The translations under genes and the position numbers were made by a program. From positions 5,890,001 through 5,954,000 of the forward strand of contig JARUPY010000396.1 of the NCBI GenBank assembly GCA_029817715.1: a DNA stretch of 64,000 nucleotides. The letters are read 5' to 3'. Shown piece by piece: positions 39,566 through 50,363 of this stretch (positions are counted from its first letter, which is position 1; the number at the start of each line of letters is the position of its first letter). The notes beneath the pieces were generated by a model. The model did not search any database. It was not told the DNA's origin and was given only the letters and a program-made list of their open reading frames with translations. This stretch comes from Melastoma dodecandrum (lineage: Eukaryota; Streptophyta; Magnoliopsida; Myrtales; Melastomataceae).

Positions 39566-39765
39566 TATTAAGGAAATGATATATTCCTCGATATTATTCG
39601 ATATTCGGTCGGATTTGTTTGTTAGTAGTTGCATGATTCTAGCCATGTAATTAGGGGATTTGGTATTTTGCTTTCCTGTAATCCCTCAAGGGAAAACCCT
39701 ATATATGAACACATCTCTTCATCAGTAAATATATGACAAATAGTTAAATCATCGTCATTTTCTCA
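39566..39765 (+). repeat. 3' LTR of copia-1
   Basis: 200 bp, same ends as the left copy; follows the purine tract. Confidence 0.95.
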
Positions 39766-39779
39766 ATTGTTAAGATTTG

Positions 39780-39967
39780 AACCTGAAAGCTTATAAGTGA
39801 ATCGTTATCGTTATCACTTGGGTGTCCCATTCAGGACAATATTGAAGCAAAAAAATACCGAAGGCAAGAAGTAACGGGAGGACGACTTTGAGCATCAGAA
39901 GCAAACTGAGAACAAGAGTGGAAGTCGATCTCTTGTCGTGGAAACGGGAATGCTTCCCCTTCGCCAT
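39780..39967 (-). pseudogene. N-terminal exon-like fragment, possibly prolyl 4-hydroxylase
   Basis: Minus-strand frame from ATG at 39,967 reads MAKGKHSRFHDKRSTSTLVL then a transmembrane-like stretch (MLKVVLPLLLAFGIFLL). This resembles the cytosolic tail and membrane anchor of Golgi/ER prolyl 4-hydroxylases of plants, but no catalytic domain is nearby. Copia-1 begins just beyond its downstream end, and no continuation is seen on the other side of that element. It may be a fragment or first exon whose remainder is gone. Confidence 0.4.
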
Positions 39968-40928
39968 TATCTTCGCCTCCACCAAATCGTTAAGGAAATG
40001 AATTTGAATTCGAGGAAAGAAATCACCCAAAGGTGTTGGTAGGTTGGAGTTAGGGCTATTAATGAGCCAGGTCGGGTTTGGACACCTAGCCCGAGTTCGG
40101 ACCGAATAAAAATTATGAAGTTCAAGTCCGATTGAGCATGATCGTACTATGGTTAGTTAAACCCAAGCTCGATCTTGTAAAAAATGTTTTCGGCCGAGCT
40201 TGAGACTGAGCTCGCCCGAGTCCATTTATCAAAGCCGAGTGGGACCATTTGTCTGTTCCGTAAGTCGGTACGTGTCCAGCTTAACCATCAAATGTTAAGA
40301 CCCGAGTCCGAATCCGTCGGATTCTGATCTTTGTCGAGCCGACGGGCCACGAGATGAGTCGGGAGAGGTAATTTGCAAAAAGCCCGGCTCATAAAAGTGA
40401 GGATCAACAACAGCAACCTCAGAAAAAAAAATGGCACGATTTTTCATTTTGGTGCGAAATCGCATTTCGGTTCCAAGGAATTGAATTGGGTCTCATTTAC
40501 AACGAGGAGTCGGGTTTCATGAAAAGTTTAGTTCATCTTTCTGACCTGCGATTGATTTTGATTTGGGGCCGACAGAAGAGAAGCCGACCCTGTTTTTTCT
40601 AACTGCATCCTTCCCCTGTCGCTAAACCTTTGCAAGACATTAGACTTTTCTGGCATGTTATGTCGCAGAAACTTCGGTCATGTTTTTCTTGTCTGAAGGT
40701 GCTCCTGGTTTCGGGTTCAGACTGGTTTAGGAAGGAAGGTTCCAAGCAAAGCTTGAAAAGAACAATTAGGATAAACACTTCCCGGGAACAGGAACTAAAG
40801 TGAAAGAGGGATTTGGTTCTTCCTTCTTTCCTGTAATCATCAATCACTTCCATTCCCATTGCCCAGAAGGGAAAAGATGTTAGAAATTGTCTAACAAGTG
40901 ACTATACAGGACAAACCCGCGATCTCCA
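39968..40928. other. Intergenic, includes LYR gene 3' flank
   Basis: No gene recognised. 40,050-40,330 is rich in GCTCG/CGAGC motifs and could be an old hAT-like noncoding element, but no ends or duplication can be set. Confidence 0.35.
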
Positions 40929-41099
40929 TCAATTGGGATCCGTAGCAATCACCGTGCAAAACAAATCCCAAGCCGCGTTGCTGTGCAGCTCCTCGATCCC
41001 TATCCTCTGCTTTTCGGCAAGCCTCTCATGAGCCGAATCCACCGTATCCCTCTCGCCGATGAGGAGCCGGGTCACAACCTTCGGATCCTTGTTGAACCT
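40929..41099 (-). pseudogene. LYR-motif protein, C-terminal part (split by gypsy element)
   Basis: Minus-strand coding sequence continuing from 50,877: after the split come FNKDPKVVTRLLIGERDTVD, SAHERLAEKQRIGIEEL and the C-terminus LFCTVIATDPN, with TGA at 40,931-40,929. Bases 41,095-41,099 (AACCT) are the target duplication and part of the codons at the break. Removing the insertion and one copy of the duplication gives an uninterrupted 98-residue frame with the piece at 50,877-51,002. See that entry for the N-terminal half and family. Confidence 0.85.
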
Positions 41100-41607
41100 T
41101 GATGCGAGGGAAAAAGTCTGGAATACTTAATCAGTGGAGGATTGAAGTTTGTGAGGATTGCAGAAGCTGGGAGATGCAATTGCAGAGGATAAATAATCTG
41201 CAGGAGCTAAGGTGTAGAGATTAATTGAGTTCGTTATGTAGTTGGGGGTTGGGTCCGGTTCAATTGTAATAGAATTGGTTCGGTTTAAGTGAAAACCGGT
41301 TCAGTGGGTTGTTAGAAAATGTGTGCGGGGGCAGGGGAGTTGGAAGTTAGTTAGATCATTTTACTTCCTTATTCTGGTGTGGGAGCGGTTGGAGACGTAA
41401 TTGTAATCGGAGTGCGCCGGAGGCTGTGTATGTGTTGGCTTGGGCTATCGGAGTTGTGGCGGAGCTATTGTAGTTGGTTTGGACTGCACTGTGTTAGTGG
41501 AAATCGAAGTTGCTGTTCTGTTCTGCTGTGCATTGTTGTTGTTGCTGCAATTGCAAGGTTTGGTGATTCTGTACTGTTTTCTACTTTTCGAAGAATAACT
41601 CGTAACA
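41100..41607 (+). repeat. 5' LTR of the gypsy element
   Basis: 508 bp, TG...CA ends; five differences from the 3' copy, four of them transitions. Confidence 0.95.
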
Positions 41608-41620
41608 AGGGTATTAGAGC
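41608..41620 (+). other. Primer-binding site of the gypsy element (variant)
   Basis: AGGGTATTAGAGC follows the LTR; it differs from the usual TGGTATCAGAGC at a few positions but is in the right place. Confidence 0.7.
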
Positions 41621-41728
41621 ACTATCCTGAAGTGGTGATTTGGTTGACGAAGGGTTAGTAGTTATGAGTGTAATATTGAGTGTGAATTTCTGTTGATTGT
41701 TCGTGCTATACACTGTGGAAGTTGAATC

Positions 41729-42856
41729 ATGGTAGAAACTCGGTTCGATGAGTTGAGGCGTGAGCAGGAGTCCACAGGCGAATTAGTGGAAGAATTGGTA
41801 GCTAAGATGGGCGTGTTAACCTCTCAAGTTAAAGAAGTACAGATGCAGTCTAGAAACATTCAGTTACAACTTGATGAGAAGTGGGAATTGATTCTTAATA
41901 AGTTGAATGTGTTGGAAGGTAAAAAGGATGAGGTAGTGCAAGAAGTAAGGGAGGAGAGAGTGAATTCGAAATGGGAGGCTGAGGTAATAAGCGGTTATAA
42001 AGGGGCCAATCAATTTATCATGCCAAAAGTTGACTTCCCTAAATTTGATGGAGTTGAATTGGAGGATTGGTTATATAAGTGTCATAGGTATTTTGAGTTG
42101 GAAAGGGTTCTGGAGGACAAGAAGGTGAAGTTAGCCTCATTGTACCTATATGGTTCCGCTTTACAATGGCATTATTCCTACATTAGAAACAGGAAGGGAG
42201 ATAAACCATTGGAGTGGGGAGAATATACGGTGGCTTTGAATAATCGGTTTGGGAGAGAAGTGTTTGAAGATCCAATGGGAAAAATGAAGAATTTGAGACA
42301 AGAGGGTGACTATGATAATTTGTATGCGTATATGGAAGAATTTGACATGTGCTTGAGACGTGTCCTAGAGAAGATTGATTTACCCATGTCTTTTCAAGTC
42401 AGTTTGTTCATTAATGGGTTGAAAGATGAGTACAAGAGCACTTTGTGGTTGTTGAAACCTACTGACCTATTGAGTGTACAAGCTAATGTGCGAATTCTCA
42501 GTTCGGATGTACCTCCTAGTCGAGTGGTGAGTAGTGGCAGTAAGCCATTGAAGATTATCAATAGAGGTAATATTCCTGGTGTTACTTACAGAGACATGTC
42601 ACCTTCTGTAGTGGGTGATAAAGCTTCTCCTGGTTCTAAAACTGTGGTGCCAGCAGTGGGAATGTTTAAAAGTAATGAGAACAGAGGATCTTCTCTGCCA
42701 GTAACCAGAAACACTTATGCTAGTACAGTTAGCAGTGCAGGTTCTGCAAACAGAAGGAGGTTGAGCCATGAAGAAATTTAGGAGTGGCGACTTAAAGGCC
42801 TATGTTTTGGGTGTAATGAACCCTTTGATAGGAACCATAAGTGTGCAAGGAAGCAA
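41729..42856 (+). pseudogene. gypsy gag, with one in-frame TAG
   Basis: The ORF starts MVETRFDELRREQE with a coiled-coil N-terminus, then the gag core (KVDFPKFDGVELEDWLYKCH, YLYGSALQWHY). A TAG at 42,779-42,781 stops it just before the zinc knuckle CFGCNEPFDRNHKC, which lies in the same frame. Plant gypsy elements normally have one continuous gag-pol frame, so a mutation is the simplest reading; programmed readthrough is possible but I see no supporting structure. Confidence 0.88.
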
Positions 42857-45472
42857 ATGTTTTCCATGATTGTTGAACCAGTGGGTGAAGCAGTAAGAGG
42901 AGTAGATGCAGAGTTGTCTCACTGCGAAGTTGCTACAGAAGAAGGTATTCAGCTGACCCTACATGCTTTGAAAGGGGAATTAGGAGATGACGGGGTTCAA
43001 ACCATGAGGGTAAAAGGAGTATTCAAGAAGAAAGTGTTGAACATCTTGGTTGATTCGGGAAGCACCCATAACTTTGTTGATTTGGGTGTGATTAAGGGCA
43101 TGAAGTTGGCTGTCATAAATGTTGCTCCAGTTCAGGTGATTGTAGCTGATGGAAGAAGCATTATTAGTAGAAGTATGTTGAAGCAGTTTAGTTGGGAAAT
43201 GCAAGGGCATACGTTTACTGCAGATTTTTATATTATCACCTTGGGGGGATGTGAAATGGTGCTGGGAGTTCAGTGGTTAGCACAATTGGGCGATATTATG
43301 TGGAACTTTCAGTTAGCCACTATGAAGTTCTATTGGAATGGGTTGGAAGTAATTTTGAAAGGTAAGCTGAATCTGGAGGAGGACTGTAAGTTACAATTGT
43401 CTACAGTTAAGCGGTTGGACAAACTTTGTAAGTCAGATAATCTGGTTGGGTGGGTCGGAAGTATTGTGGAGTATGAAGATAATTCAGTTGTACACTGTCA
43501 ATCTGCTCACTTGGGTCAGACATATCCTGAAATTGAGGAAGTATTACTTTCTTATGCAGACATTTTCTTGGAGCCTACAGAATTACCTCCTTTCAGAGGT
43601 TATGACCTTTCGATTATGCTCAAAGATGGTGTACAAGGGATAAGTTTACGTCCTTACAAGCATTCTGTCACGCAAAAGAATGAAATAGAAAGAATGGTGG
43701 AGGAGATGAGAAAGACAGGTGTTATTCAAGAGAGTAAGAGTGCTTTTTCTTCTCCCGTGGTTATGGTTAAGAAGAAAGACGGGTCTTGGAGAATGTGTGT
43801 GGACTATAGAGAGCTTAACAAGCATACGGTGAAGGATAAGTATCCTATTCCAATGATTGAAGAATTGTTAGACGAGTTGTTCGGTGCAGTAATCTTTTCT
43901 AAGATTGATCTAAGGGCTGGATACCATCAAATACGAATGAGACCGGAGGATGTACATAAAACCGCCTTCAGAACTCATGATGGACATTATGAGTTTTTGG
44001 TAATGCCTTTTGGATTAACCAATGCTCCATCCACATTCCAAAGTCTAATGAATTCAATCTTTAGACCCTATTTGAGGAAGTATATTTTGGTGCTTTTTGA
44101 TGATATCCTCGTATATAGTAGATCGGTTACTGAGCATGTACTACACTTGCAGACCGCTTTATCTATTTTGCGGAGACATGTCTTATTTGCAAAGAGATCT
44201 AAATGTGTGTTTGGCAGCTCTAAGGTGGAGTATTTGGGCCATTTTATAGATAGGGAAGGGGTGTCAACTGATCCAGCAAAAGTCCAAGCTGTCAAGGATT
44301 GGCCACCTCCTGTTACTCTGAAACAATTGCGAGGATTTCTTGGTTTGAGTGGCTATTACAGGAGGTTTGTTCGGGGTTATGGTGTTATCAGCAAGCCACT
44401 TACAGATTTACTTAAAAAAGATGCATTTCAATGGACTGAAAGAGCTCAGATTGCTTTTGATCAGTTAAAAGTGTTACTCACTACAGCTCCAGTTTTAGCC
44501 CTTCCTGATTTTAATGAAATGTTTGTGTTAGAAACTGATACATCTGACATTGGAATTGGTGCTGTACTTATGCAAAGAGAGCATCCTATTGCTTTTGTTA
44601 GCAAGCAGCTCGCTCCCCGGCATCATGGCTTCTCTGTGTATGAAAAAGAGCTCTATTCCATTGTGTATGCCGTGAGAAAATGGCATCATTATCTTACGGG
44701 GAGGCACTTTATTATTCGGACTGATCATAAAAGCTTGAAGGTTTTGATGGAGCAACGCTTGCATACTGAAAATCAATTTAGGTGGTTAACCAAACTTATG
44801 GGTTATGACTACGAGATTGTGTATAAAAAGGGCAGAGAGAATACCGTGGCAGATGCTCTTTCTCGTATACAGGGGACAGAAGTGTTAGCTTTAGCTGTAC
44901 AGGAGTATTCACCAACTTTTTTGGATGAAATTAAAGCTACGTGGGTTGCTGATGAGAAATTAGCTGCAATAATCAAAGATTTACAGCAGGGCAAAGATTC
45001 TGGTTGCCCATATGGGTGGCAGCAGGGTTTATTGAAAAGAAGGTTTAAATTGGTGGTGGGCAATGTTGCCGCAGTGAGGGAGAAAATTATTCAGATCTTT
45101 CATAGTGGACCTGTTGGGGGCCACTCTGGTGTTTTGGCTACATTTAAGAGAGTTGGGAAACTTTTCTTTTGAAGGGGCATGGAGAAGGATGTACGGAACT
45201 TTGTGAGAGCTTGCTCTGTTTGTTCAACTTGCAAGCCTGAAAATGTACCTTATCCGGGTATGCTACAACCACTACCTATTCCTAATGGCTTTTGGCAAGA
45301 CATATCAATGGATTTTATTGAAGGGTTACCTAAATCGGAGGAGAAGGAAGTTATTTTGGTTGTAGTGGATCGGCGGAGCAAGTATGCCCATTTTCTTGCA
45401 TTGCCACACCCCTATTCTGCCAGGAAAGTGGCTCAGATCTTCTTAGATAATGTTTTCAAGCTTCATGGGTTA
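42857..45472 (+). pseudogene. gypsy protease - RT - RNase H - integrase N-part
   Basis: One frame continuous with gag. Protease NILVDSGSTHNFVD; RT with KKKDGSWRMCVDYRELN, KIDLRAGYHQIRM and the catalytic FDDILVYS; RNase H with LETDTSDIGIGAVLM and RTDHKSLKVL; the integrase zinc-binding domain with GGHSGVLATFKRV and CSVCSTC. TGA at 45,170-45,172 interrupts it between RVGKLFF and the next Cys motif. The frame continues to the first catalytic Asp (SMDFIEGLP) and ends at FKLHG, where the nested element is inserted. Confidence 0.92.
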
Positions 45473-46479
45473 TGTTATAACCCAATTTTTTTACAAAAAA
45501 TCACAAAAAAAAAAATAAAAAAAAATAAAAATAAAAAATTGAAAATCTTCAAAAAACACTAAAAAAATGCAAATCTTCTGAAAATCAATAAAATAATAAA
45601 AAAATCATCAAAGATCAATAAAAATCCACAAAATCTAGAAAAATCATAAAAAGGATCGATAAAAAATAAATAGTTACTCAGAAAGATATTCAGAAAGACA
45701 GAGAGACACACGGAGAAGAAAAGAAGGCTTGAAGTGAAATCGAGATTTCGTCGCTAAAAGGTAATGCTTTCTTCTCGATTTTCTCGGTAGAAATTGTATC
45801 AGGTTATATTCCAACCGGCCGAGCTCCCGTCATCCATCGACACGACCCCCAACTCGTCTCTCTTGGAAAGCAGACGCTCGACGACTCCGTCCGCGACTTA
45901 TGCTACCTGACAATTCAGTAAATTCTTTCCTTTATTTCTGTTTAATTAGATGAATTTATCTATCTTGATTCTTTTTTACTTTTTTTGTTTTTCGCAATCC
46001 GTAACCGCGGCGTCCACGACACTATCGTCCTCGGAGGTGGAGATTTGGAATTGCAATGTAGCCTTGCAAAGCTAAGTACGAGGAGTTGCGAGAATGGTTT
46101 TCGGGATGCACAGTTTGATTTGAAGAACTCCGAATGCAGCGGATGTTGGAACTGGGGCAGGCCATCCAGCAATCAGGAAGCTCGAACGGAGAATTAATCT
46201 AGATACAATCCACGAGAAGAATGATCAACCAATCTCGTGGCTCCTTGAATCAATCACAAGGAAAGATTATCAAGTGTGGCGCCACCGCATCATCCTAGGA
46301 GTTGCTTAGGGATATGTTGCTCCTTATACGATGGTCTTTCACTTAAAGAATATGAGGGAGTACAAGTGCGCTACCTTACAATGGGACATGGTTTGCTCTA
46401 CCTGGAGGCAAACTCCCGAGGAAACGAGCCATGGCCAGGTTTCCATGGCAGCAGTAGCGGATCCTCCTTCCCTCCCCCA

Positions 46480-46932
46480 ATGGACACCTTCCTCTTTACG
46501 TAGGAGTCCGTCAACGAAGGCCATCCTGACAAGATCTGCGATCACGTTTCCGACGACATCCTCGATGCTTGTCTTGTGCAGAACCCCGAGAGTAAGGTTG
46601 CCTGTGAGACTTGTACCAAGACCAACATGGTCATGGTCTTTGGGGAGATCACCACCAAGGCTAAGGTCGACTATGAGAAGATCGTCCGCGACACCTGCAG
46701 GGGGATCGTCCCCCGACGTGGGGCTCGATGCGGATAACTGCAAGGTCCTCGTTAACATCGAACAACAGAGCCCTGATATCACGCAGGGTGTTCATGGACA
46801 CCTCGTGAAGAAGCCTGAGGAGATTAGCGCGGGGGACCAGGGACATATGTTTGGTTACGCCACCGATGAGACCCCTGAGCTGATGCCGTTGACGCATGTC
46901 CTGGCTACGAAGCTCGGGACGAAGCTTACAGA
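46480..46932 (+). pseudogene. Captured S-adenosylmethionine synthetase fragment
   Basis: Starts at the natural start (MDTFLFT) and runs about 150 residues into the enzyme: [20 protein letters not shown], the block [33 protein letters not shown], then after a frameshift near 46,695 [40 protein letters not shown] and the motif [21 protein letters not shown] at 46,501-46,503 breaks the start. It ends abruptly in LGTKLTEV. The active enzyme makes S-adenosylmethionine from Met and ATP; this piece lacks more than half of it and is dead. Many plant SAM synthetase genes have intronless coding regions, so capture through DNA or RNA cannot be told apart. Confidence 0.93.
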
Positions 46933-47724
46933 GGTTGCACTTCTGCGAGATTTCAGATCTCATAGTTAAGATAAACCAAAGGATGTTCTCTATCTACATC
47001 GGCAACCGAACTGCGGAATCACAGGCCGATGTGGCTGGGTGGGCTGGAGGAAATCTAAAGCCATTATACAAGAACTATGTGGTGTCCGTGCCCAATGGGA
47101 GTCCCCAGCAAGATCTGTGGCTCGCTCTTCATCCTTATATGGCTCAGCAATCTCAATATTACAATGCGATTCTGAACGGGCTGGAGATTTTTAAGGTGAA
47201 TGACTCGACTAGCAATCTTGCAGGTCCGAATCCTCTTCCAGCTCCCAAACAGCCGACGGTTGACCCATCTCCGGTTAAGAAGCAAGGTAAATCTCCGAAC
47301 AGAGTTGCAATAATCTTCGGAGGTGTTGCCGGTGGCGCCTTGGCAGTAGTGATTGGTTGTTCTTTCTTGCCGTGGCCGAAAGTACGGGAAGGAATCAAGA
47401 AGGTATGGCCCATCTGCTTGGCTTCCCGTTTCACTCTATGGGAACTCGCACTCTGCAGGTTCCGCCAAGACAAACACAACTGGTAGTTATGCATCCTCCC
47501 TCCCATCGAACCTCTGTCGCCATTTCTCGTTTGCCGAGATTAAATCTGCGACAAAGAACTTCAACGACACCCTGCTCCTTGGTGTGGGAGGATTCAGAAA
47601 AGTTTACAAGGGAGAAATTGATGGCGGCGCTGCCAAAGTTGCTACCAAGCGGGCTAACCCGCTGTCCAAGCAAGGTGTGCATGAATTCCAAACTAAAATC
47701 GAGATGCTTTCCAAGCTCCGTCAC
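46933..47724 (+). pseudogene. Captured FERONIA-like receptor kinase fragment (CrRLK1L)
   Basis: Directly joined to the SAM synthetase piece. It reads [20 protein letters not shown], then WLALHPYMAQQSQYYNAILN from the second malectin-like domain, the hydrophobic transmembrane stretch VAIIFGGVAGGALAVVIG, a frameshift near 47,400, then LCRHFSFAEIKSATKNFNDT and the Gly-rich loop GVGGFRKVYKG, ending at IEMLSKLRH. The kinase catalytic core after that is absent. These blocks match the CrRLK1L family member FERONIA (RALF receptor) as I remember it. The Gly-loop has Arg where Gly is usual. It is a fossil of about 265 residues. Confidence 0.92.
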
Positions 47725-49473
47725 TGGCCGTGAAGGAAGAATATGAGAAGATGTGCTAGAAGATTGCAGCCGCTGGCCAGAAGACAAGTCCATGTGATCT
47801 CACCAGAGACTTCGCTGAGTTTTCGAATATCGACCACCAAGATAACCATCATCACCTCCTCGGACACGCATGGTTGCTCTGGAGAGAAGGAAGGGAACAT
47901 CCTGAGGAACCAAGGGGCGAAGAAGTTGAATTGATGGAAGACAGTGAAGAAAAGTCGCCGCGGCGGAATAACTCTGACGAGCAGAGGGCGGGGGAAGCTG
48001 AAGCTGGGAGGTAGAAGACCACTGATCAAAGTTCCCAAGATGGCTCGCTGGATAGATCCCAGAGAGAATCTCAAGCATCAAACCTGGTCGCATCCTGCCG
48101 ACCATAGCCAAACTCAAAGACACGCCCGAGCTCACTCTAGAGGGCCCATCATGTTGATCTCAAACAGCTACCATACCTTGACTGGTCTCGGAGGAGATTT
48201 ACGTTCAATTCAACTCCGTCCCCGTAATCTTCTCGATGGGAAGCCGTTCCTTTCTAAAGGCTTAGAGGACAACGTCTTGATCTTACTGGATGAAAACGAA
48301 GACGGAGACAAGGAACATGGTTAGCAGCGCTGCTTTGTCCGAATCAGAACACCCGCTGAAAGAAAACTATAGAAATATCAAAAATGAAGTTCAAATACCT
48401 CCGCGGTTGGCAAAAAGTAAAATTGGCCTCCTTCCCTATTTGCTTTCTCACGATTGTTTTGGGTCTGTTTATTTTTTTATTTTTTTTTATTTTATTTTTT
48501 TTCTTCTTTTTGCTTTGTTTTGATTATCATTTTATACAAAATTTTAATTGTTAACTTGGCTAAAAAGAATTCCTCGTTCTCATATAAAAATTGACATTAG
48601 TATCCATGTTATTTATTCATACTTTCAAAATTCTAGTCGTATAGTCTTATTACCATATTTATTATCTATTCATAATATGTTTTGTCTAATTCTACTTATT
48701 CGAGACGATACGGAAAGATTATAAATGAAGCAATCAAAGTATAAACTTTCAAGATTTCTTCAAACAGTTTACTTCGTTGTTTTAGCTTTTTATGCAGACA
48801 TCTATGGGGCGTGCCTTGCGGACAACCAAGGCACGCATCCCGTTCAATGTATCTAAGAGAACGGAAATTATGTATATTCGAGGGATTATTTGGATTCTCG
48901 AAGGTCAAGACCCTCTGAAGACGGCTTCGCACTCACCAACGTTACGGCATCAACGGCTCGCCAGGTTCACTGTCAACCTATTTTAAAACAGTACCGTGAG
49001 GTACAAACTTTAACGGGGGCGTTCTATATAGAGTGAAAAATGGTATAAAAACCCGGTTCTCCCTTGAATTTATTTTTTGGCTTAGAAACTGTTAAGGGCA
49101 TTAATAAATCTATGGTTGCTTGCATTTTTGCCCGAAAATTAAATATTCTTCTAAAAAATGATTCACGTAGACATTTTAAGCATTATTGAGCTCGAGATCA
49201 TTTTTTATATGTCAAACAATGTTTTCTTCTAAAATCGAGCTCAAATAAATCGGACATCGGAAACACACGATAAAAGCCTCCATTTTCTTTGTGATGCTTG
49301 CGATTTAGTAATCCCTAATTCCCGAACCTTAACGAATCTCTATAGTTTTTCTAACTTGAACTTAAAATAAGTTAGTGGCGACTCCGATACGTTTTCAAAA
49401 TCCAAAGCCTTATCGTCAAGGGAGGATATTCATTTTAAATGGAACCGGAAACGAGATCACCCGCGACAGGTTA

Positions 49474-50351
49474 CCCACTACCATTGTGAGTGATAGAGAT
49501 ACAATTTTTTTAAGCAAATTCTGGTCTGAACTTTTTACCTTGCAAGGAGTGGAACTGCATCTTTCGACTGCTTATCATCCTCAATCCGATGGGCAACAGA
49601 AGTTGTTAACCGATGCTTAGAAACTTATTTGCGATGTATGGTGGGTGATTGCCCTAATAGTTGGGTTAAATGGCTTGCATTGGCTGAATGGTGGTATAAT
49701 AGCAATTACCACTCTTCAATTCGGATGACTCCTTTTGAAGCTCTCTACGGATATTCACCTCCTGTTCATATTCCCTATTTTCCTCAAGATCATGTGGTTC
49801 CAGCGGTGGATATGGAATTAAGGGATAGGGAATCTCAGCTGCAGTTGTTAAGGTTTCATCTAGATCGTGCGAGCCATAGAATGCAGCAGATGGCTAATCA
49901 AAATAGGACTGAGAGGGAGTTTCAAATTGGAGATTGGGTGTATGTCAAGCTCAGACCCTATAAACAGCAAAGTGTGGTGAGTAGGACCACTCATAAGTTG
50001 TCCCCGTTGTTTTATGGACCATATAAGGTGGTTGACAAGGTGGGGAAGGTTGCTTATAGGTTGGATTTGCCTGCGGGTGCAATTGTTCATCCTACCTTTC
50101 ATGTCTCTAAACTTCGGCGGAGTGTTCCAACTGATACGCGTGTTTCAGCTGAGTTGCCAGCTTTCTGTGAATATCAAACCAAGGAACCAATTGCAATTCT
50201 AGCACGGAGGATGGTTAAGCGAGGTAATCGGGCAGTGACAAAAGTCTTGGTGCAATGGAAGGGAGCTGTAGAAGAAGATGCCACTTGGGAGTTTTTGTTT
50301 GATTTGGAGAAGAAGTACCCTATGTGCACACTTGAGGACAAGTGTCCTTGA
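49474..50351 (+). pseudogene. gypsy integrase C-part and chromodomain
   Basis: Resumes with [18 protein letters not shown], which carries the second catalytic Asp, and [14 protein letters not shown] with its DNA-binding loop. A one-base loss near 49,592 shifts the frame; the rest reads from about 49,592 to the stop at 50,351: WLALAEWWYNSNYHSSIRMT, the GPY/F-like block THKLSPLFYGPYKVVDKVGK and a chromodomain-like tail VLVQWKGAVEEDATWEF. The catalytic Glu segment lies right at the frameshift. Not functional. Confidence 0.92.
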
Positions 50352-50363
50352 AGGGGGAGCGCT

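Larger units (their letters stand above)
34795..39765 (+). mobile_element. Ty1/copia LTR retrotransposon (copia-1), TSD ATTGT
   Basis: Complete element of 4,971 bp with 200-bp LTRs (34,795-34,994 and 39,566-39,765), a tRNA-Met primer site TGGTATCAGAGC directly after the left LTR, and a purine tract GAGGGGGAG before the right LTR. The perfect 5-bp duplication ATTGT flanks it (34,790-34,794 and 39,766-39,770). LTRs differ at four positions of 200 by eye (about 98 % identical). Coding order is gag, protease, integrase, RT, RNase H, as in copia. The LTR ends are TA...CA instead of TG...CA. Broken by two stops and two frameshifts, so not autonomous. The short LTR and the gag pattern suggest the Ale/Retrofit lineage (inference). 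Confidence 0.96.
45473..49468 (+). mobile_element. Nested insertion, probable solo LTR of a Tat-type gypsy element, carrying host gene fragments
   Basis: Begins TGTTATAACCCAATTTT and ends CCCGCGACA, with the perfect 5-bp duplication GGTTA at 45,468-45,472 and 49,469-49,473; removing it restores the integrase frame across HG and [10 protein letters not shown]. It has no retroviral coding domain. The terminal 100 bp, with AGTTAGTGGCGACTCC, resembles the 3' end of long LTRs of the Tat lineage. I found no second copy of its left end inside, so it reads as one ~4-kb LTR left by recombination (inference). Inside are pieces of host genes: S-adenosylmethionine synthetase and a FERONIA-like kinase, both on the plus strand and both decayed. 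Parts of 45,700-46,470 and 47,735-48,330 look coding-derived but were not identified. Confidence 0.8.

Noticed and set aside
40050..40330. GCTCG-rich stretch as a hAT-type MITE
   Set aside because: No terminal inverted repeats or target duplication could be set.
41379..41630. Short ORF within the gypsy LTR (and its copy near 50,643)
   Set aside because: It is LTR sequence present in both repeats; no sign of a translated product.
42779..42781. Programmed readthrough of the gypsy TAG between gag and the zinc knuckle
   Set aside because: The stop lies before the knuckle rather than at the gag-pol border, and the element has other lesions; a mutation is simpler.
45985..46197. Possible captured chaperonin-like piece (motif IVLGGGDLELQCSLAKL)
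   Set aside because: It resembles a Gly-rich segment of CCT chaperonins only loosely; too short to call.
47735..48330. Possible third captured gene in the nested insertion
   Set aside because: Base composition is gene-like but no protein family could be recognised in any frame.
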